Origin: Puniceibacterium sp. IMCC21224
GTDB taxonomy: Bacteria; Pseudomonadota; Alphaproteobacteria; Rhodobacterales; Rhodobacteraceae
Length of the DNA stretch: 64,000 nucleotides
Direction: 5' to 3'
Assembly (NCBI RefSeq): GCF_001038505.1
Contig: NZ_LDPY01000001.1
Coordinates: 1,488,001-1,552,000 of the forward strand
Part shown: piece after piece, positions 19,216 to 32,442 of the stretch
Layout: each line of letters starts with the position of its first letter
Position numbering within the stretch: position 1 is the stretch's first letter
Notes under the pieces: model-generated
The model's input: the letters and a program-made list of their open reading frames with translations, nothing else
Told to the model about the DNA's origin: nothing
Database searches by the model: none
Made by a program: the position numbers and the translations under genes

Positions 19216-19712
19216 GACGATTCCAGGCGGCCCTGTGGCAGCGTGGTTTCGTCTTAGACCGCCCGGAAGCCGGAGGAAAGCCCCGCCGGTGGAACGGAGC
19301 GTGGGTCGGTTCGAAGGTGTTGCCGATCTGGGGCACAACCGCACGTCGTGGCGCAAATAGGCAACACAAATTAAGTGCGATCACACACTTGCCAAGCCTC
19401 GTTGCGCCATGGCGTTGGTGCAGATCCCTTTGATGCGGGGCAGGGACGTCGCCCCCGTTCGGAGGGATTGGGCGGAACCCGGTTCTTCGGATCCCGCATG
19501 GAGGTCAGAATCTCTTCGTTCAGGTGCATAGGCACGACGCTGATACTGGGACCTCCATGGGGCTGAGGGTGTGCTGCTGGCGGCACACTGTGGTAGTTCG
19601 CCGGGCCGTTTGGCTCTCGCTCGGAGCGTTGGCCTTCGCAGCCGCCAGCTTGTCGGCCTTACAAACATCAGAACGCAGGTGCGTCCGGGAAATCTTCTGT
19701 TATTCCTGATGC
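19216..19712. other. Intergenic region between AbrB-family gene and antiporter, nothing convincing
   Basis: About 500 bases between divergent genes. Several short open frames exist on both strands (for example a minus-strand frame at 19371-19586), but none shows a ribosome-binding site or a recognisable family. The promoters of both neighbours should lie here; no clear -35/-10 pair was picked out. Confidence 0.35.
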
Positions 19713-22214
19713 ATGGACATCATCCTCGTCACGACCGTCATTTCATCGCTGTTCCTTGTCATCGGCGCCGCCGAGCCGTTCGCTGCGCGCTTACGGCTGC
19801 CCTATAGCGTGATACTTGCGGTCCTCGGCATCCTGATCGGGGCCGGGGCTACCTTCTTTCTAAGAACCGAACTGACGGACGCGCTTAACCCCGTCGCTGA
19901 GGCGATCCTCGGTCTGCCGATCAGATCCAACGTCTTTCTTTATGTCTTTCTGCCAACGCTTCTGTTTCAGGCGACACTTGGGATGAACCTGCGGCGGATG
20001 CTGGATGATTGGGTCCCTATCCTGGTGTTGGCGGTGCTTGCCGTCGTCGTTGCCACAATCTCCGTTGGCTACGCCCTCTCTTGGGCCAGTGCGCTTCCCT
20101 TGGCGGGCTGCCTGCTGATCGGTTCCATAGTCTCGACCACCGATCCTTCCGCGGTGGTCTCGATCTTCCGCTCGATCTCGGCGCCGCGACGGCTGGCGCG
20201 CATCATTGAGGGTGAAAGCCTTCTGAACGATGCAGCGGCCATTGCGCTGTTCGGTCTCTTTATGGGGTTCGTGATGCTGGGCCTCCCGGACCCCGACCTT
20301 GGCGATGCACTGGCACGGTTTCCGATCCTCATCGCGGGTGGGGCGCTGACGGGTTGGCTGGCGGCGCGGACCGCAGTATGGGTCATGGCCCTGTTCAGCC
20401 GTCACGAACTGGCGCAGATCTCCATCTCGGTGGCGTTGCCCTACCTTGCCTATATCGTGGCAGAGCAGAGCGTCGGCGCATCGGGTGTGATTGCCGTCGT
20501 CGCCGCCGGGCTGACGCTGAACCTGACCGCTCCAGGGCGCCTCCCTCCGCAATCATGGGCCAACCTGCGCGAACTATGGGCCGTGCTCGCACACTGGGCC
20601 GGCGCTCTTATCTTTATCCTCGCCGCTTTGTTGATCCCCAGACTGCTTGAGGAAGTCAGGTTCGAGGATTTCTTGCTGATCGGTGTGGTCATCCTTGCCG
20701 CCATTGTCGCGAGAACCGCGATCCTGTTCGCCCTGATGCCGCTTTTGACGGTGGTGAAGCTTTCTCCGACTGTCGAGCGACCCTACAGGGTGGCGATTCT
20801 CTGGGGCGGGCTCAGGGGGGCCGTGACGCTCGCGTTGGCCCTCGCCGTGACCGAGAGTGTCCGCGTGCCAGGCGAAATTCAGCGCGTGGTCGGTATCCTC
20901 GCCACTGGCTTTACCCTGTTCACGCTTTTGGTGCAGGGCACGACCCTGCGCTGGATCATTGCCCGTCTCGGACTCGACCAACTGTCGCCGATGGACGAGG
21001 CGCTGTCCCGGCAGGTCGTCGCCGTTGCCTTGCAGACCGTGCGGGAAGACGTGGCGCGTACCACCGAAAACTACGACCTCAACCACGACACGGTACGGTC
21101 CGAAGCCAAGCGATTTGGCGAACGGCTCGACCTGGCGGTGAAAATGGCCGAGGAAAACGCCGATATCCTCGATCGCGACCGGATCGCCCTGGGGCTGATT
21201 GCGCTGGCTGGCCACGAACGCGACACGATCCTGGCCCGGGTGCGGGAGCGGACGATTTCGGCGCGGATGGCGGAACTGGTGCTTTCGGATGCGGACCAAC
21301 TGATCGAGGGCGCGCGAACACAGGGGCGCAGCGGATATCAGCGAGCCGCGCGGAAAAGCGTCGGCTATGGACGGGGTTTCCGGGCCGCAGTTCTGCTTCA
21401 CGGGCGTCTTGCGCTGTCAGGCCCGCTTGCCCGGATGACGGCCGATCGGTTCGAACTGCTCTTGTCGCAACGGTTGATCCTGCGCGACCTCGGGGCCTTC
21501 ATCGACGGACGCATCCGACGCATCCACGGGCGGCGGGTTGCCGAGTTGCTGCACGAACTGCTGTCCCGGCGGATCGAAGCTGTCGAAACCGCGCTGGAGG
21601 GCCTGCGACTGCAATACCCCGGTTATGCCGAAGAGCTTGAGCGGCGCTTTATTCGCCGCACGGCGCTGCGGATGGAAGAACGGGAATATGTTGCGATGCG
21701 CGAGGATGGCCTGATCGGCGCGGAGGTCTACACCGCGCTGATGCAGGAACTTGCGACCCGCCGGGTGGCGGCGGAGGACCGCCCGCGCCTCGACGTTGCG
21801 GTCCAGCGCGCGGCTTTCGTTCGGCAGTTCCCGCTTTTTGCCGATCTCGATGACGGCTTTCTGAAGCGTCTGGGGCGGTCACTTACAACGCGGTACGTCG
21901 ATGCGGGCGAAGTGGTCCTGCGCAAGGAAAGCGCGGCCAAGAGCGTGTCCTTCATCGCTTCCGGTGCTGTCGAGTTGGAAAGCGCAGGCCAGACATGGCG
22001 CCTGGGGCGCGGCGAGATGTTCGGCCAGATGGCCATCCTGACACACAAGGCGCGCCGTGCCGATGTCCGTGCGATTTCCCCCACGACGTTGCTTGTCCTG
22101 GACGAGGATCGGTTCCGGCGATTGCTCAAGCAGAGCCAGGCGCTGCGCGATGCCGTCCGAACCAGCGCTGAAAAACGCGGGATTGATCCGGCTGTTCTTT
22201 TGCCGAACGAATGA
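19713..22214 (+). CDS. Na+/H+ antiporter (CPA1/NhaP type) with C-terminal cNMP-binding-like domain
   Basis: An 833-residue protein. Residues ~1-420 hold about 12 hydrophobic helices with CPA1 motifs FLPTLLFQATLG, the ion-site helix STTDPSAVVSIF and EGESLLNDAAAIALF, and GGLRGAVTLALALA. Residues ~430-700 are a soluble charged helical region. Residues ~703-815 resemble a cyclic-nucleotide-binding domain: VLRKESAAKSVSFIASGAVEL and the phosphate-cassette-like FGQMAILTHKARRADVRA near 770. The usual Glu of FGE is Gln here, so ligand binding may be altered. The layout recalls eukaryotic NHE/SOS1 exchangers. Role: sodium or pH homeostasis, possibly ligand-gated. No clear ribosome-binding site precedes the ATG. 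Confidence 0.85.
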   Translation: MDIILVTTVISSLFLVIGAAEPFAARLRLPYSVILAVLGILIGAGATFFLRTELTDALNPVAEAILGLPIRSNVFLYVFLPTLLFQATLGMNLRRMLDDWVPILVLAVLAVVVATISVGYALSWASALPLAGCLLIGSIVSTTDPSAVVSIFRSISAPRRLARIIEGESLLNDAAAIALFGLFMGFVMLGLPDPDLGDALARFPILIAGGALTGWLAARTAVWVMALFSRHELAQISISVALPYLAYIVAEQSVGASGVIAVVAAGLTLNLTAPGRLPPQSWANLRELWAVLAHWAGALIFILAALLIPRLLEEVRFEDFLLIGVVILAAIVARTAILFALMPLLTVVKLSPTVERPYRVAILWGGLRGAVTLALALAVTESVRVPGEIQRVVGILATGFTLFTLLVQGTTLRWIIARLGLDQLSPMDEALSRQVVAVALQTVREDVARTTENYDLNHDTVRSEAKRFGERLDLAVKMAEENADILDRDRIALGLIALAGHERDTILARVRERTISARMAELVLSDADQLIEGARTQGRSGYQRAARKSVGYGRGFRAAVLLHGRLALSGPLARMTADRFELLLSQRLILRDLGAFIDGRIRRIHGRRVAELLHELLSRRIEAVETALEGLRLQYPGYAEELERRFIRRTALRMEEREYVAMREDGLIGAEVYTALMQELATRRVAAEDRPRLDVAVQRAAFVRQFPLFADLDDGFLKRLGRSLTTRYVDAGEVVLRKESAAKSVSFIASGAVELESAGQTWRLGRGEMFGQMAILTHKARRADVRAISPTTLLVLDEDRFRRLLKQSQALRDAVRTSAEKRGIDPAVLLPNE

Positions 22215-22541
22215 GACAATGGCTGCGATGCGTACGTATGCCCGGTTCCCGAGATGGTGCGCCACCACGATTTGGGTCAGGCTCCGTTGACCTGCTCGCC
22301 TGAAAAGTCCGCGATTTGCAGTTAGTCTGTTCCTTGCAAAAGACGCATGCGATGAAGTGATCATGGAAGATGCCGAGCCAGAAGCCGCGCAGGTCGGGAA
22401 ACCTATCAGGATCATCAAAGGGAATCGGGTTGGTGTTGTGCCCTTCCAGACCGAATGGGTCAGTCCGCGCGTTGCCCTCTATGTTGAAATCCCGAGATCT
22501 TGCGGACTGCTCTTTATGCAGAGCTGGCGGTCATCGGGCCT
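22215..22541. other. Intergenic region, nothing convincing
   Basis: About 330 bases between the antiporter and the convergent M23 peptidase gene. A rightward open frame beginning at 22357 runs into the peptidase gene and has no recognisable family; no hairpin with a T run was found. Confidence 0.35.
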
Positions 22542-23540
22542 TCATTCAACCGTGATCTTTGCCTGTCGCAGAGCGAGGATCTTGTCCTTTCGGACCAGAG
22601 ACACGGTGCCGGTATAGGCCCCCTTCGGCCAGCCACCCTCGGGCGCGTGACGGCCGAAGGCGCGGAAAAGTTGGCTTTGGCCGCGATCGATGGTGAGGCG
22701 ATGGGTAAAAACTGCGCCGTCTGGGCCCGTTGCCGTTAATTGCATCTCGTCGCCAGTTTCGGCAAAAAACGCAAAGCCATAGAGGATCAAATCATGATCT
22801 GGCCGTGCCGAATCGCGTCGCGCGGCGCCGGACTGAACATGCGTGAGGCGCGGCATCGACGTGGTGAAGCTGGCGGTGAACAGGCCGGTCCGACCATAGA
22901 TCGGCGGGTCAAACCAGAGTGTGCCACTGCCAGTGCCACAAGCGGGTTCGATCCCGGCAGGGACTTCGGGGGCGAAGGGGTCTACGACCTTGCCATCTTT
23001 GAGCACTGTGATGTGGACATGGGGGAAATTGGATTGGCCGCTCATCCCGACCTGACCGATGGGGGTGCCGGTGGTGACCTGTTGGCCCTGCTGCACCGCC
23101 AAACTGCTGCGCTTCATGTGGCAATAAAGCGTTTGATACCCGTTGGGATGCAGAATCCGAACCGCATTGCCGCATTCCTGCCCGGCGATTTCGGCGGCAA
23201 TTTCCGCGCTGTAGGGGCGGTCCGGAACACCATCGCGCACCGCTTCGACCACCCCATCGGCTGCGGCCAAGACTGCGGTGCCGCGGTCCATCGCGTCGTC
23301 CGACAGCAGGGCGATATCAGTGCCGCGGTGCCCATCGCGGGATTTCAGTCCGCAGGTATAGTCATGTTGTGCGATGCCAGGGTCGGCATCCACGTAATCC
23401 TCGATAAAGCAGGTCTGCCCCAGTGTGCAGTCCAGCGGCAACGATAGAAAGGGAGCCTCCGCCGCGGTGGGCGCGGCGGAGGCTGTCAGGATCAAGGTCG
23501 CCAGCAGAGCTTTGGCGGGCCCTTGCATCACGCCGAACAT
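22542..23540 (-). CDS. M23 family metallopeptidase, secreted
   Basis: A 332-residue periplasmic peptidase. A signal peptide spans about residues 1-28 (hydrophobic ALLATLILTASAAP then TAAEA). The LytM/M23 zinc ligands are present: H71-x3-D75 in GHRGTDI and H174-x-H176 in FPHVHIT, with His141 as a likely catalytic residue, so it should be active on peptidoglycan cross-bridges. The C-terminal ~110 residues look like a beta-rich extra domain. The start at 23540 makes a TGATG junction with the clpA stop, implying coupling; an internal ATG at 23528 is also possible. Confidence 0.85.
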   Translation of the reverse strand: MFGVMQGPAKALLATLILTASAAPTAAEAPFLSLPLDCTLGQTCFIEDYVDADPGIAQHDYTCGLKSRDGHRGTDIALLSDDAMDRGTAVLAAADGVVEAVRDGVPDRPYSAEIAAEIAGQECGNAVRILHPNGYQTLYCHMKRSSLAVQQGQQVTTGTPIGQVGMSGQSNFPHVHITVLKDGKVVDPFAPEVPAGIEPACGTGSGTLWFDPPIYGRTGLFTASFTTSMPRLTHVQSGAARRDSARPDHDLILYGFAFFAETGDEMQLTATGPDGAVFTHRLTIDRGQSQLFRAFGRHAPEGGWPKGAYTGTVSLVRKDKILALRQAKITVE

Positions 23541-25873
23541 CACTCGGCGGTCAGCAGCGGCGGCTTGTTTCCCGAGAGGCGGGGACTCTGCGGTCCTTCG
23601 AGGTCGAGAACGATTTTGCCGTCGCGCACGCCGACCTTGACCAATCCGCCCTTCATCAACTGACCAAAGAGCAATTCTTCTGCCAGCGGTTTCTTGATGT
23701 GTTCCTGAATCACGCGGCCCAGTGGACGTGCGCCCATCTTGCTGTCGTACCCCTTGTCGGCGAGCCATTCTGCCGCAGCGGTGCTGAGTTCGATCGTCAC
23801 GTTGCGGTCCATCAGCTGTGCCTCGAGTTGCAGCACGAACTTTTCGACCACCTGCATGATCACCGATTTCGGCAGTGGCTGGAAGCTGATGACTGCATCC
23901 AGACGGTTGCGGAATTCCGGCGTGAACGTCCGTTCGATCGCGGCAGTATCTTCGCCCTCGCGGCGGTCGCGCCCAAATCCGATGGCTGCTTGCGCCTGCT
24001 CCATCGCGCCGGCGTTCGACGTCATAATCAGGATCACATTGCGGAAATCCACTGTGCGGCCGTTATGATCCGTGAGCGAGCCGTGATCCATCACTTGCAA
24101 CAGGATGTTGTAGACATCCGGATGGGCCTTTTCCATCTCATCCAGCAGCAACACACAATGCGGATGCTGATCAACACCGTCGGTTAGCTGCCCACCCTGA
24201 TCAAACCCGACATATCCCGGAGGCGCGCCTATCAGACGGGATACCGCATGTTTTTCCATGTATTCGGACATGTCAAAGCGCAGCAGTTGCACACCTAAGG
24301 TATCCGCCAGCTGTTTCGCCACCTCGGTCTTGCCGACGCCTGTCGGCCCGGCAAACAGGTAATTGCCAATGGGCTTTTCCGGTTCACGCAGACCGGCGCG
24401 CGCGAGCTTGATCGCTGACGACAAGGCCGTGATGGCATTGTCCTGACCGAACACGACCCGTTTGAGCGATGCCTCAAGATCCTTGAGTACCTCGGCATCG
24501 TTCTTTGAGACGTTTTTCGGCGGGATGCGGGCGATCTTGGCCACAACGTCCTCGATTTCCTTGGTGCCGATGGTCTTGCGGCGTTTGCTGTCGGGCAGCA
24601 GATGCTGGGCGGCACCGGCTTCGTCGATTACATCAATGGCTTTGTCCGGTAGCTTGCGGTCGTTAATATAGCGGGCCGACAGCTCGACCGCGGTTTTTAC
24701 TGCGTCAGCAGTGTATTTCACGCCGTGATGCTCCTCGAAATAGGGCTTCAGGCCCTTGAGGATCTTGACCGTGTCTTCGACGGTCGGTTCGTTGACGTCG
24801 ATCTTTTGGAACCGGCGGGCAAGGGCGCGATCCTTTTCGAAATGCTGGCGGAACTCCTTGTAGGTGGTCGAGCCCATGGTGCGCAGCTTGCCACCCTGAA
24901 GTGCGGGTTTCAGAAGATTCGACGCATCCATCGCGCCGCCGGATGTGGCACCCGCACCAATCACTGTGTGGATCTCGTCGATAAACAGCACGGCATCGGG
25001 GTGATCTTCCAGTTCGGTCACAACAGCCTTCAGCCGTTCCTCGAAATCACCACGATAGCGGGTGCCGGCCAGCAGCGCCCCCATGTCGAGCGAATAGATC
25101 GTGGTTTTTGACAATACCTCAGGCACTTCGCCATTGACGATTTTACGCGCCAGCCCTTCGGCAATCGCCGTCTTGCCGACGCCCGGATCACCCACCAGCA
25201 GGGGATTGTTCTTGCGGCGGCGGCAAAGCACCTGAATGCAGCGCTCAACTTCAGTGGCGCGGCCGATCAACGGATCGATATCGCCCTTGCGCGACTTGGC
25301 GTTCAAATCGACGCAATATTTTGCCAGCGCCGATTCTTTTTGTTCGCCGCCCCCCGATGAGGTTTCGGAGGTGTGCGAATCCTCTTCGGCGTCAGAGGCG
25401 CCAGTGATTGGGCGACTTTCGCCATAGGCCGGGTTCTTGGCGACGCCATGGGCAATGAAATTGACCGCATCGTAGCGCGTCATTTCCTGTTCTTGCAGGA
25501 AATAGGCTGCGTTGCTTTCGCGTTCGGCAAAGATCGCGACCAGAACGTTGGCGCCGGTCACTTCGGTCCGCCCCGAGCTTTGGACATGGATCGCCGCGCG
25601 CTGAATGACCCGCTGGAACGCCGCAGTCGGCACCGCTTCGGAGCCTTCTATATCTGTCACCAGATTGGACAGATCCTCATCGATGAACTCGACCAGAGTG
25701 GTGCGCAGTTCCTCGGTGTCAACGCTACAGGCCTTCATCACCTGCACGGCATCGGGTTCATCGACAAGCGCGAGCAGCAGATGCTCCAGCGTTGCAAATT
25801 CGTGAGATCGCGAGTTGGCCAGCGCCAGCGCCGCGTGAATGGACTGCTCAAGTGTGTTCGAGAATGAAGGCAC
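23540..25873 (-). CDS. clpA: ATP-dependent Clp protease ATP-binding subunit ClpA
   Basis: A 777-residue Hsp100 unfoldase that feeds proteins to ClpP. Domains: Clp N-domain ~1-145, an acidic linker ~150-175, AAA1 with Walker [14 protein letters not shown] near 226, AAA2 with [13 protein letters not shown] near 509, the ClpP-docking IGF tripeptide in AAIGFGRD near 629, and a C-terminal D2-small domain. It lacks the long middle coiled coil of ClpB. It starts with GTG at 25873, supported by AGAAGGAG eight bases upstream. The adaptor gene clpS, often adjacent, is not between clpA and gloB. M23 peptidase follows, overlapping by one base. Confidence 0.95.
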   Translation of the reverse strand: MPSFSNTLEQSIHAALALANSRSHEFATLEHLLLALVDEPDAVQVMKACSVDTEELRTTLVEFIDEDLSNLVTDIEGSEAVPTAAFQRVIQRAAIHVQSSGRTEVTGANVLVAIFAERESNAAYFLQEQEMTRYDAVNFIAHGVAKNPAYGESRPITGASDAEEDSHTSETSSGGGEQKESALAKYCVDLNAKSRKGDIDPLIGRATEVERCIQVLCRRRKNNPLLVGDPGVGKTAIAEGLARKIVNGEVPEVLSKTTIYSLDMGALLAGTRYRGDFEERLKAVVTELEDHPDAVLFIDEIHTVIGAGATSGGAMDASNLLKPALQGGKLRTMGSTTYKEFRQHFEKDRALARRFQKIDVNEPTVEDTVKILKGLKPYFEEHHGVKYTADAVKTAVELSARYINDRKLPDKAIDVIDEAGAAQHLLPDSKRRKTIGTKEIEDVVAKIARIPPKNVSKNDAEVLKDLEASLKRVVFGQDNAITALSSAIKLARAGLREPEKPIGNYLFAGPTGVGKTEVAKQLADTLGVQLLRFDMSEYMEKHAVSRLIGAPPGYVGFDQGGQLTDGVDQHPHCVLLLDEMEKAHPDVYNILLQVMDHGSLTDHNGRTVDFRNVILIMTSNAGAMEQAQAAIGFGRDRREGEDTAAIERTFTPEFRNRLDAVISFQPLPKSVIMQVVEKFVLQLEAQLMDRNVTIELSTAAAEWLADKGYDSKMGARPLGRVIQEHIKKPLAEELLFGQLMKGGLVKVGVRDGKIVLDLEGPQSPRLSGNKPPLLTAE

Positions 25874-25943
25874 GTTTGGTGCTCCTTCTTATCTGTGTCA
25901 GACCGAGGCATCGGTCCAGACTGGCCTCTTACGTTTAAAGTTT

Positions 25944-25957
25944 GGTCTATATTGACC
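25944..25957. promoter_or_regulatory. Small inverted repeat upstream of clpA
   Basis: GGTC-TATATT-GACC is a perfect 4-bp-arm palindrome with an AT-rich centre, 71-84 bases before the clpA start. A CTTGAAG on the minus strand lies just upstream of it in the direction of clpA transcription, but no convincing sigma-32 -10 follows. Candidate regulatory site only. Confidence 0.25.
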
Positions 25958-26029
25958 GAGCTTCAAGTTTTTTCTGTGTCTGCGCATCTCACTTTGTCAC
26001 ACGAGCCCGTAACATGAGGTGAATTTGCA

Positions 26030-26803
26030 CTAGAAACGGTCCTTGCGCTGGCGAATTTCGGCAAAGACGGCGGCATCGGTGGCGTCCGGCATACCAACAG
26101 CCTCTTTCACCGAAGGCTGGGCGGCGCGCAGGAAGGGGTTTGTGGCCAGCTCGTCCGACAGAACCGAGGGGACGGTCGGGATACCTTCGGCACGAGCTTT
26201 GGCGATTGCATCGCAACGATATTTAAGCGCAGCGTTTTCCGATTCAATAGTCAGGGCGAACTTTGCGTTGGCGGCTGTGTATTCATGACCGGAGCAGACG
26301 GTGGTATCGTCGGGCAGCGCCGCCAGCTTGGACAGGCTGTTCCACATCTGGTCAAAGCTGCCCTCGAACACCCGACCGCATCCCAGCGCCATCAGGCTGT
26401 CAGCGGTAAAGACCAGTTTCGAACCCGGCAGATAAAACGCGATATGGCCGACCGTGTGGCCTGACACGTCAAGGATCTGTACCACCTCGCCCCCGAACGA
26501 GAATTCATCGCCGTCAGCCACGGCGTGATCAAGGGGGGGCAGGCGATGCGCGTCAGCGGCGGCGGCGATCACCCGCGCTGGGTGCTTGGCCAGTAGGGGC
26601 GCGACGCCGTCGATATGATCGCCATGGTGATGCGTCAGCCAGATTTCTGTCAGTGTCCAGCCGCGCTCGGACAGGGCAGCATCGATGGGGGCGGCATCCG
26701 GGACGTCGATGACGGCGGTGGCGCCCGATGCGGCGTCATGAATCAAAAAGGCGTAATTATCGCTGCGCGCCGGGATGGTGACAAGTTCAAGGGGCATGGT
26801 CAT
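26030..26803 (-). CDS. gloB: Hydroxyacylglutathione hydrolase (glyoxalase II)
   Basis: A 257-residue metallo-beta-lactamase-fold enzyme hydrolysing S-lactoylglutathione to lactate and glutathione, the second step of methylglyoxal detoxification. The metal site [10 protein letters not shown], the later His in VSGHTVGH, Asp in FTADSL and His in [10 protein letters not shown] are all present, and the C-terminal HAGH domain ends with RQRKDRF as usual. The ATG at 26803 has GGAG about eight bases upstream; a second ATG lies two codons in. It is divergent from the methyltransferase with a 55-base gap. Confidence 0.93.
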   Translation of the reverse strand: MTMPLELVTIPARSDNYAFLIHDAASGATAVIDVPDAAPIDAALSERGWTLTEIWLTHHHGDHIDGVAPLLAKHPARVIAAAADAHRLPPLDHAVADGDEFSFGGEVVQILDVSGHTVGHIAFYLPGSKLVFTADSLMALGCGRVFEGSFDQMWNSLSKLAALPDDTTVCSGHEYTAANAKFALTIESENAALKYRCDAIAKARAEGIPTVPSVLSDELATNPFLRAAQPSVKEAVGMPDATDAAVFAEIRQRKDRF

Positions 26804-26858
26804 TCGGCTCCGTCTGGGTACACTGGCCCCAGCTTGGACGATCAGTAGCGGGGCTGCA

Positions 26859-27596
26859 ATGCACCTGGACGTGACGCATCTTCGCAATTTCTATTATCGC
26901 AGCGCGCTGGGTCGCGCCGCCCAAAAGATCGTGCGCGATGAGGTCGTCCGGCTTTGGCCGGTAGCCAAGGGTCATACCGTTGCCGGCTATGGCTTTGCCG
27001 TGCCGCTTTTGCGCCCTTACTTGCGCGATGCGCGCCGGGTGATCGGGCTGATGCCTGCGCCGCAGGGCGTGATGCACTGGCCGGTGGGAATGCCCAATGT
27101 CGCGGTCCTATGCGAAGAGACGCTGTGGCCGATCGAAACCGGGCGCGTCGACCGGCTGGTACTGATGCACGGGCTGGAGACGTCCGAGAATGCCACGGCC
27201 CTGCTCGAGGAATGTTACCGGGTTCTGGGGCCGGGGGGGCGGGCGCTGTTCATCGTGCCGAATCGATCTGGCCTATGGGCGCGCAGCGATGTGACGCCCT
27301 TTGGCTATGGCAGGCCATATTCGCTCGGCCAGCTCGAAGCGCAGTTGAAGCGGCACGAATTTATCCCCGAGCGCACGCGCTCCGCGCTGTATCAACCGCC
27401 ATCGTCGCGCCGGTTCTGGATGAAAACCGGGCCGATGTGGGAAAGGACCGGGCGCGCCGCGGCGGTCATCATGGCCGGCGGCGTGCTGATGGTCGAGGTG
27501 GCCAAACGCAGCCCGCCGCGCCCCAAAGGTTTGTCGCAGGCGGCGCGCAAGCCGTTGGGCGTACTGATCCCATCCCCCAAACCCAAGGCGGTCTGA
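26859..27596 (+). CDS. SAM-dependent methyltransferase, class I
   Basis: A 245-residue protein with a Methyltransf_11-like core. A variant motif I lies in [16 protein letters not shown], an acidic motif II region near [10 protein letters not shown], and the post-motif [25 protein letters not shown] is typical. The glycine-rich loop is weaker than usual (no GxGxG), so SAM binding is probable but not certain. Its pairing with divergent gloB is common in Rhodobacteraceae; the substrate is unknown. The C-terminus is basic and proline-rich. Confidence 0.8.
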   Translation: MHLDVTHLRNFYYRSALGRAAQKIVRDEVVRLWPVAKGHTVAGYGFAVPLLRPYLRDARRVIGLMPAPQGVMHWPVGMPNVAVLCEETLWPIETGRVDRLVLMHGLETSENATALLEECYRVLGPGGRALFIVPNRSGLWARSDVTPFGYGRPYSLGQLEAQLKRHEFIPERTRSALYQPPSSRRFWMKTGPMWERTGRAAAVIMAGGVLMVEVAKRSPPRPKGLSQAARKPLGVLIPSPKPKAV

Positions 27597-27959
27597 CCCG
27601 CACTATGCCGCTTGCTTGATGGATGGATTCGCCAGTTGACACGGGGGCGGTCAGGGCAAGGTGTCGCATGCGCCTAAAAATGAGGCGGTTTTGAGACAGA
27701 GCGGGATTCGACGCCCGCCGCGAAAAAACCCATGCTACGCGAGGGCAGACAGACGGCAAACTGCGACCACTGGCGCAATCTCCATGAAATAAAGGGTTAT
27801 GCGGACGAGGCAAAAACGTCTAAGCATGTTGCGGGGGTGGGAACGCTCTGCTACATCCGCGCTGATTTTAATGCCCTGGGACAGTCCAGGGTCGCTATAA
27901 ACGCCTCCGGACCCGGCAGCGATGTCGGGCCACGGGGGCATAATATCGGAAGGGTGGAC
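27597..27959. promoter_or_regulatory. Leader region of the atpHAGDC operon
   Basis: About 360 bases with no convincing gene. It should carry the F1-ATPase promoter. A TTGACA is at 27636-27641 without a good -10. A TATAAA at 27896-27901 lies close to atpH and just after an inverted repeat, CCCTGG (27874-27879) with CCAGGG (27886-27891). Which element is used is undecided. Confidence 0.35.
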
Positions 27960-28520
27960 GTGTCTGAATCAGCTTCGATATCCTCCGGCATCGCCAAGCG
28001 CTATGCCACGGCAGTCTTTGAGATCGCCAACGAGAGCAAGCGGCTCGACAAGCTTGAAGCCAATATCAATGACCTCTCGGCAGCTCTGAGCGAAAGCGCG
28101 GATCTGCGGGACCTGATCCACTCGCCGCTTCTCAGCCGCGAAGTGCAGGGTGCGGCCATCGGGGCGGTGGCCAAAAAGATGGGCCTGACCCCCGATATGC
28201 AGAACACGCTGGGCCTGATGGCCGCGAAACGGCGTCTGTTTGTGCTGCCGCAGATGGTGGCAAAGCTGCGCGAGATGATCGCGGAGCACAAAGGCGAAGT
28301 CACCGCTGATGTGGTCTCAGCCACCGCGCTGACCGCCGCACAAGCCAGCAAGCTTTCCGAGACGCTCAAGGCCCAGGTTGGCCGTGACGTCAAAATCAAT
28401 GCGAGCGTCGATGAGAGTCTCATCGGTGGTCTAGTTGTCAAGATGGGCTCGAAGATGATCGACACGTCGATCCGCGCCAAGCTCACTTCCCTCCAGAATG
28501 CAATGAAAGAGGTCGGATAA
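27960..28520 (+). CDS. atpH: F1F0 ATP synthase subunit delta
   Basis: A 186-residue OSCP/delta subunit, the peripheral-stalk protein joining F1 to the F0 b subunits. It shows the family pattern: N-terminal [16 protein letters not shown] and the C-terminal segment [30 protein letters not shown]. The start is GTG at 27960, preceded by GGAAGGG. First gene of atpHAGDC; its TAA is followed at once by the atpA ATG. The F0 genes (atpI, B, E) are not here, as expected in alphaproteobacteria, where they form a separate operon. Confidence 0.95.
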   Translation: MSESASISSGIAKRYATAVFEIANESKRLDKLEANINDLSAALSESADLRDLIHSPLLSREVQGAAIGAVAKKMGLTPDMQNTLGLMAAKRRLFVLPQMVAKLREMIAEHKGEVTADVVSATALTAAQASKLSETLKAQVGRDVKINASVDESLIGGLVVKMGSKMIDTSIRAKLTSLQNAMKEVG

Positions 28521-30056
28521 ATGGGTATCCAAGCAGCCGAGATTTCTGCCATCCTCAAGGAGCAGATCAAGAACTTTGGCCAGGACGCTGAAGTCACCGA
28601 AGTGGGCCGCGTGCTGTCCGTCGGCGACGGGATCGCGCGTGTCTACGGACTCGACAATTGCCAGGCTGGCGAAATGGTCGAATTCCCCGGTGGTATCCGC
28701 GGCATGGCACTGAACCTCGAATCCGACAACGTCGGCGTCGTGATTTTCGGTTCTGACCGCGACATCAAAGAAGGTGACGTCGTCAAGCGCACCAAGTCCA
28801 TCGTGGATGTGCCGATCGGTGACGCCCTGCTGGGTCGTGTTGTAGACGGTCTGGGCAATGCGATTGACGGCAAGGGCCCGATCGAGACCACCGAGCGCGG
28901 CATCGCCGACGTTAAGGCACCGGGCATCATCCCGCGTAAATCGGTTCACGAGCCGATGGCGACGGGCCTGAAGTCCGTCGACGCCATGATCCCGATTGGC
29001 CGTGGCCAGCGCGAGCTGATCATTGGTGACCGTCAGACCGGCAAGACCGCTGTCGCGCTCGACACGATCCTGAACCAGAAATCGTACAACGACGCTGCGA
29101 CCAACGAAGGCGAGAAGCTGTATTGCATCTACGTCGCCATCGGTCAGAAGCGTTCGACCGTGGCACAGCTGGTGAAAAAGCTCGAAGAGAGCGGCGCGAT
29201 TGAGTACACCATCGTTGTCGCCGCAACCGCGTCCGACCCGGCGCCGATGCAGTTCCTGGCACCCTATTCCGCCACGGCAATGGCCGAGCATTTCCGCGAC
29301 AACGGACGCCACGCCCTGATCATCTATGATGACTTGTCTAAACAGGCCGTGTCCTACCGTCAGATGTCGCTGCTTCTGCGTCGCCCGCCGGGCCGCGAAG
29401 CCTATCCCGGCGACGTTTTCTACCTTCACTCACGTCTGCTCGAGCGTTCGGCAAAGCTGGGCGACGATCATGGCAACGGCTCGCTGACGGCTCTGCCGAT
29501 CATCGAAACCCAGGGCGGCGACGTTTCGGCGTTTATCCCGACCAACGTGATCTCGATCACCGACGGCCAGATCTTCCTCGAAACCGAACTGTTCTACCAG
29601 GGCATCCGCCCGGCGGTGAACACCGGTCTGTCGGTATCGCGTGTGGGTTCTTCGGCTCAGACCAACTCGATGAAATCCATCGCAGGACCGGTCAAACTGG
29701 AGCTGGCGCAGTACCGCGAAATGGCGGCCTTTGCGCAGTTTGGTTCTGACCTCGATGCCTCGACCCAGCGCCTGTTGGCACGTGGTGCGCGTCTGACCGA
29801 ACTGATGAAGCAGCCGCAATACGCACCGCTAACGAACGCAGAAATCGTCTGCGTGATCTTTGCCGGTACCAAAGGGTATCTGGACAAGGTGGCAGTCGCT
29901 GATGTGGGCCGGTTCGAAAAGGGCCTGCTGAACCACTTGCGCAGCAAGCGTAAGGACGTTCTTGACTTCATCACCAAGGAAGATCCCAAGATCAAAGGCG
30001 ATGCCGAGGATAAAATCCGCGCAGCGCTTGATGAATTCGCCGCCGACTTCGCATAA
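28521..30056 (+). CDS. atpA: F1F0 ATP synthase subunit alpha
   Basis: A 511-residue non-catalytic nucleotide-binding subunit of the F1 hexamer, full length. The P-loop [11 protein letters not shown] is near residue 170, the arginine-finger region is in [26 protein letters not shown], and the N-terminal beta-barrel begins at [19 protein letters not shown]. No gap separates it from atpH; 15 bases and an AAGGGGAGATAAGG ribosome-binding region lead to atpG. Confidence 0.98.
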   Translation: MGIQAAEISAILKEQIKNFGQDAEVTEVGRVLSVGDGIARVYGLDNCQAGEMVEFPGGIRGMALNLESDNVGVVIFGSDRDIKEGDVVKRTKSIVDVPIGDALLGRVVDGLGNAIDGKGPIETTERGIADVKAPGIIPRKSVHEPMATGLKSVDAMIPIGRGQRELIIGDRQTGKTAVALDTILNQKSYNDAATNEGEKLYCIYVAIGQKRSTVAQLVKKLEESGAIEYTIVVAATASDPAPMQFLAPYSATAMAEHFRDNGRHALIIYDDLSKQAVSYRQMSLLLRRPPGREAYPGDVFYLHSRLLERSAKLGDDHGNGSLTALPIIETQGGDVSAFIPTNVISITDGQIFLETELFYQGIRPAVNTGLSVSRVGSSAQTNSMKSIAGPVKLELAQYREMAAFAQFGSDLDASTQRLLARGARLTELMKQPQYAPLTNAEIVCVIFAGTKGYLDKVAVADVGRFEKGLLNHLRSKRKDVLDFITKEDPKIKGDAEDKIRAALDEFAADFA

Positions 30057-30071
30057 AGGGGAGATAAGGCA

Positions 30072-32388
<2,317 letters not shown>

Positions 32389-32442
32389 GAAGCGTGGTGC
32401 GAAGGGTCCAACCGGGCGCTTCGCACTCCAAAGGAGGGCCAT

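Noticed and set aside
19371..19586. Leftward open frame in the AbrB-antiporter gap
   Set aside because: Pro/Arg-rich product, no ribosome-binding site, no domain; overlapping frames on both strands look equally good.
19216..22541. Antiporter region as a mobile island
   Set aside because: Gene-poor flanks are suggestive, but no integrase, tRNA, direct repeats or clear composition break was seen.
22357..22617. Rightward open frame after the antiporter gene
   Set aside because: It runs into the 3' end of the M23 peptidase gene on the other strand and has no ribosome-binding site or recognised similarity.
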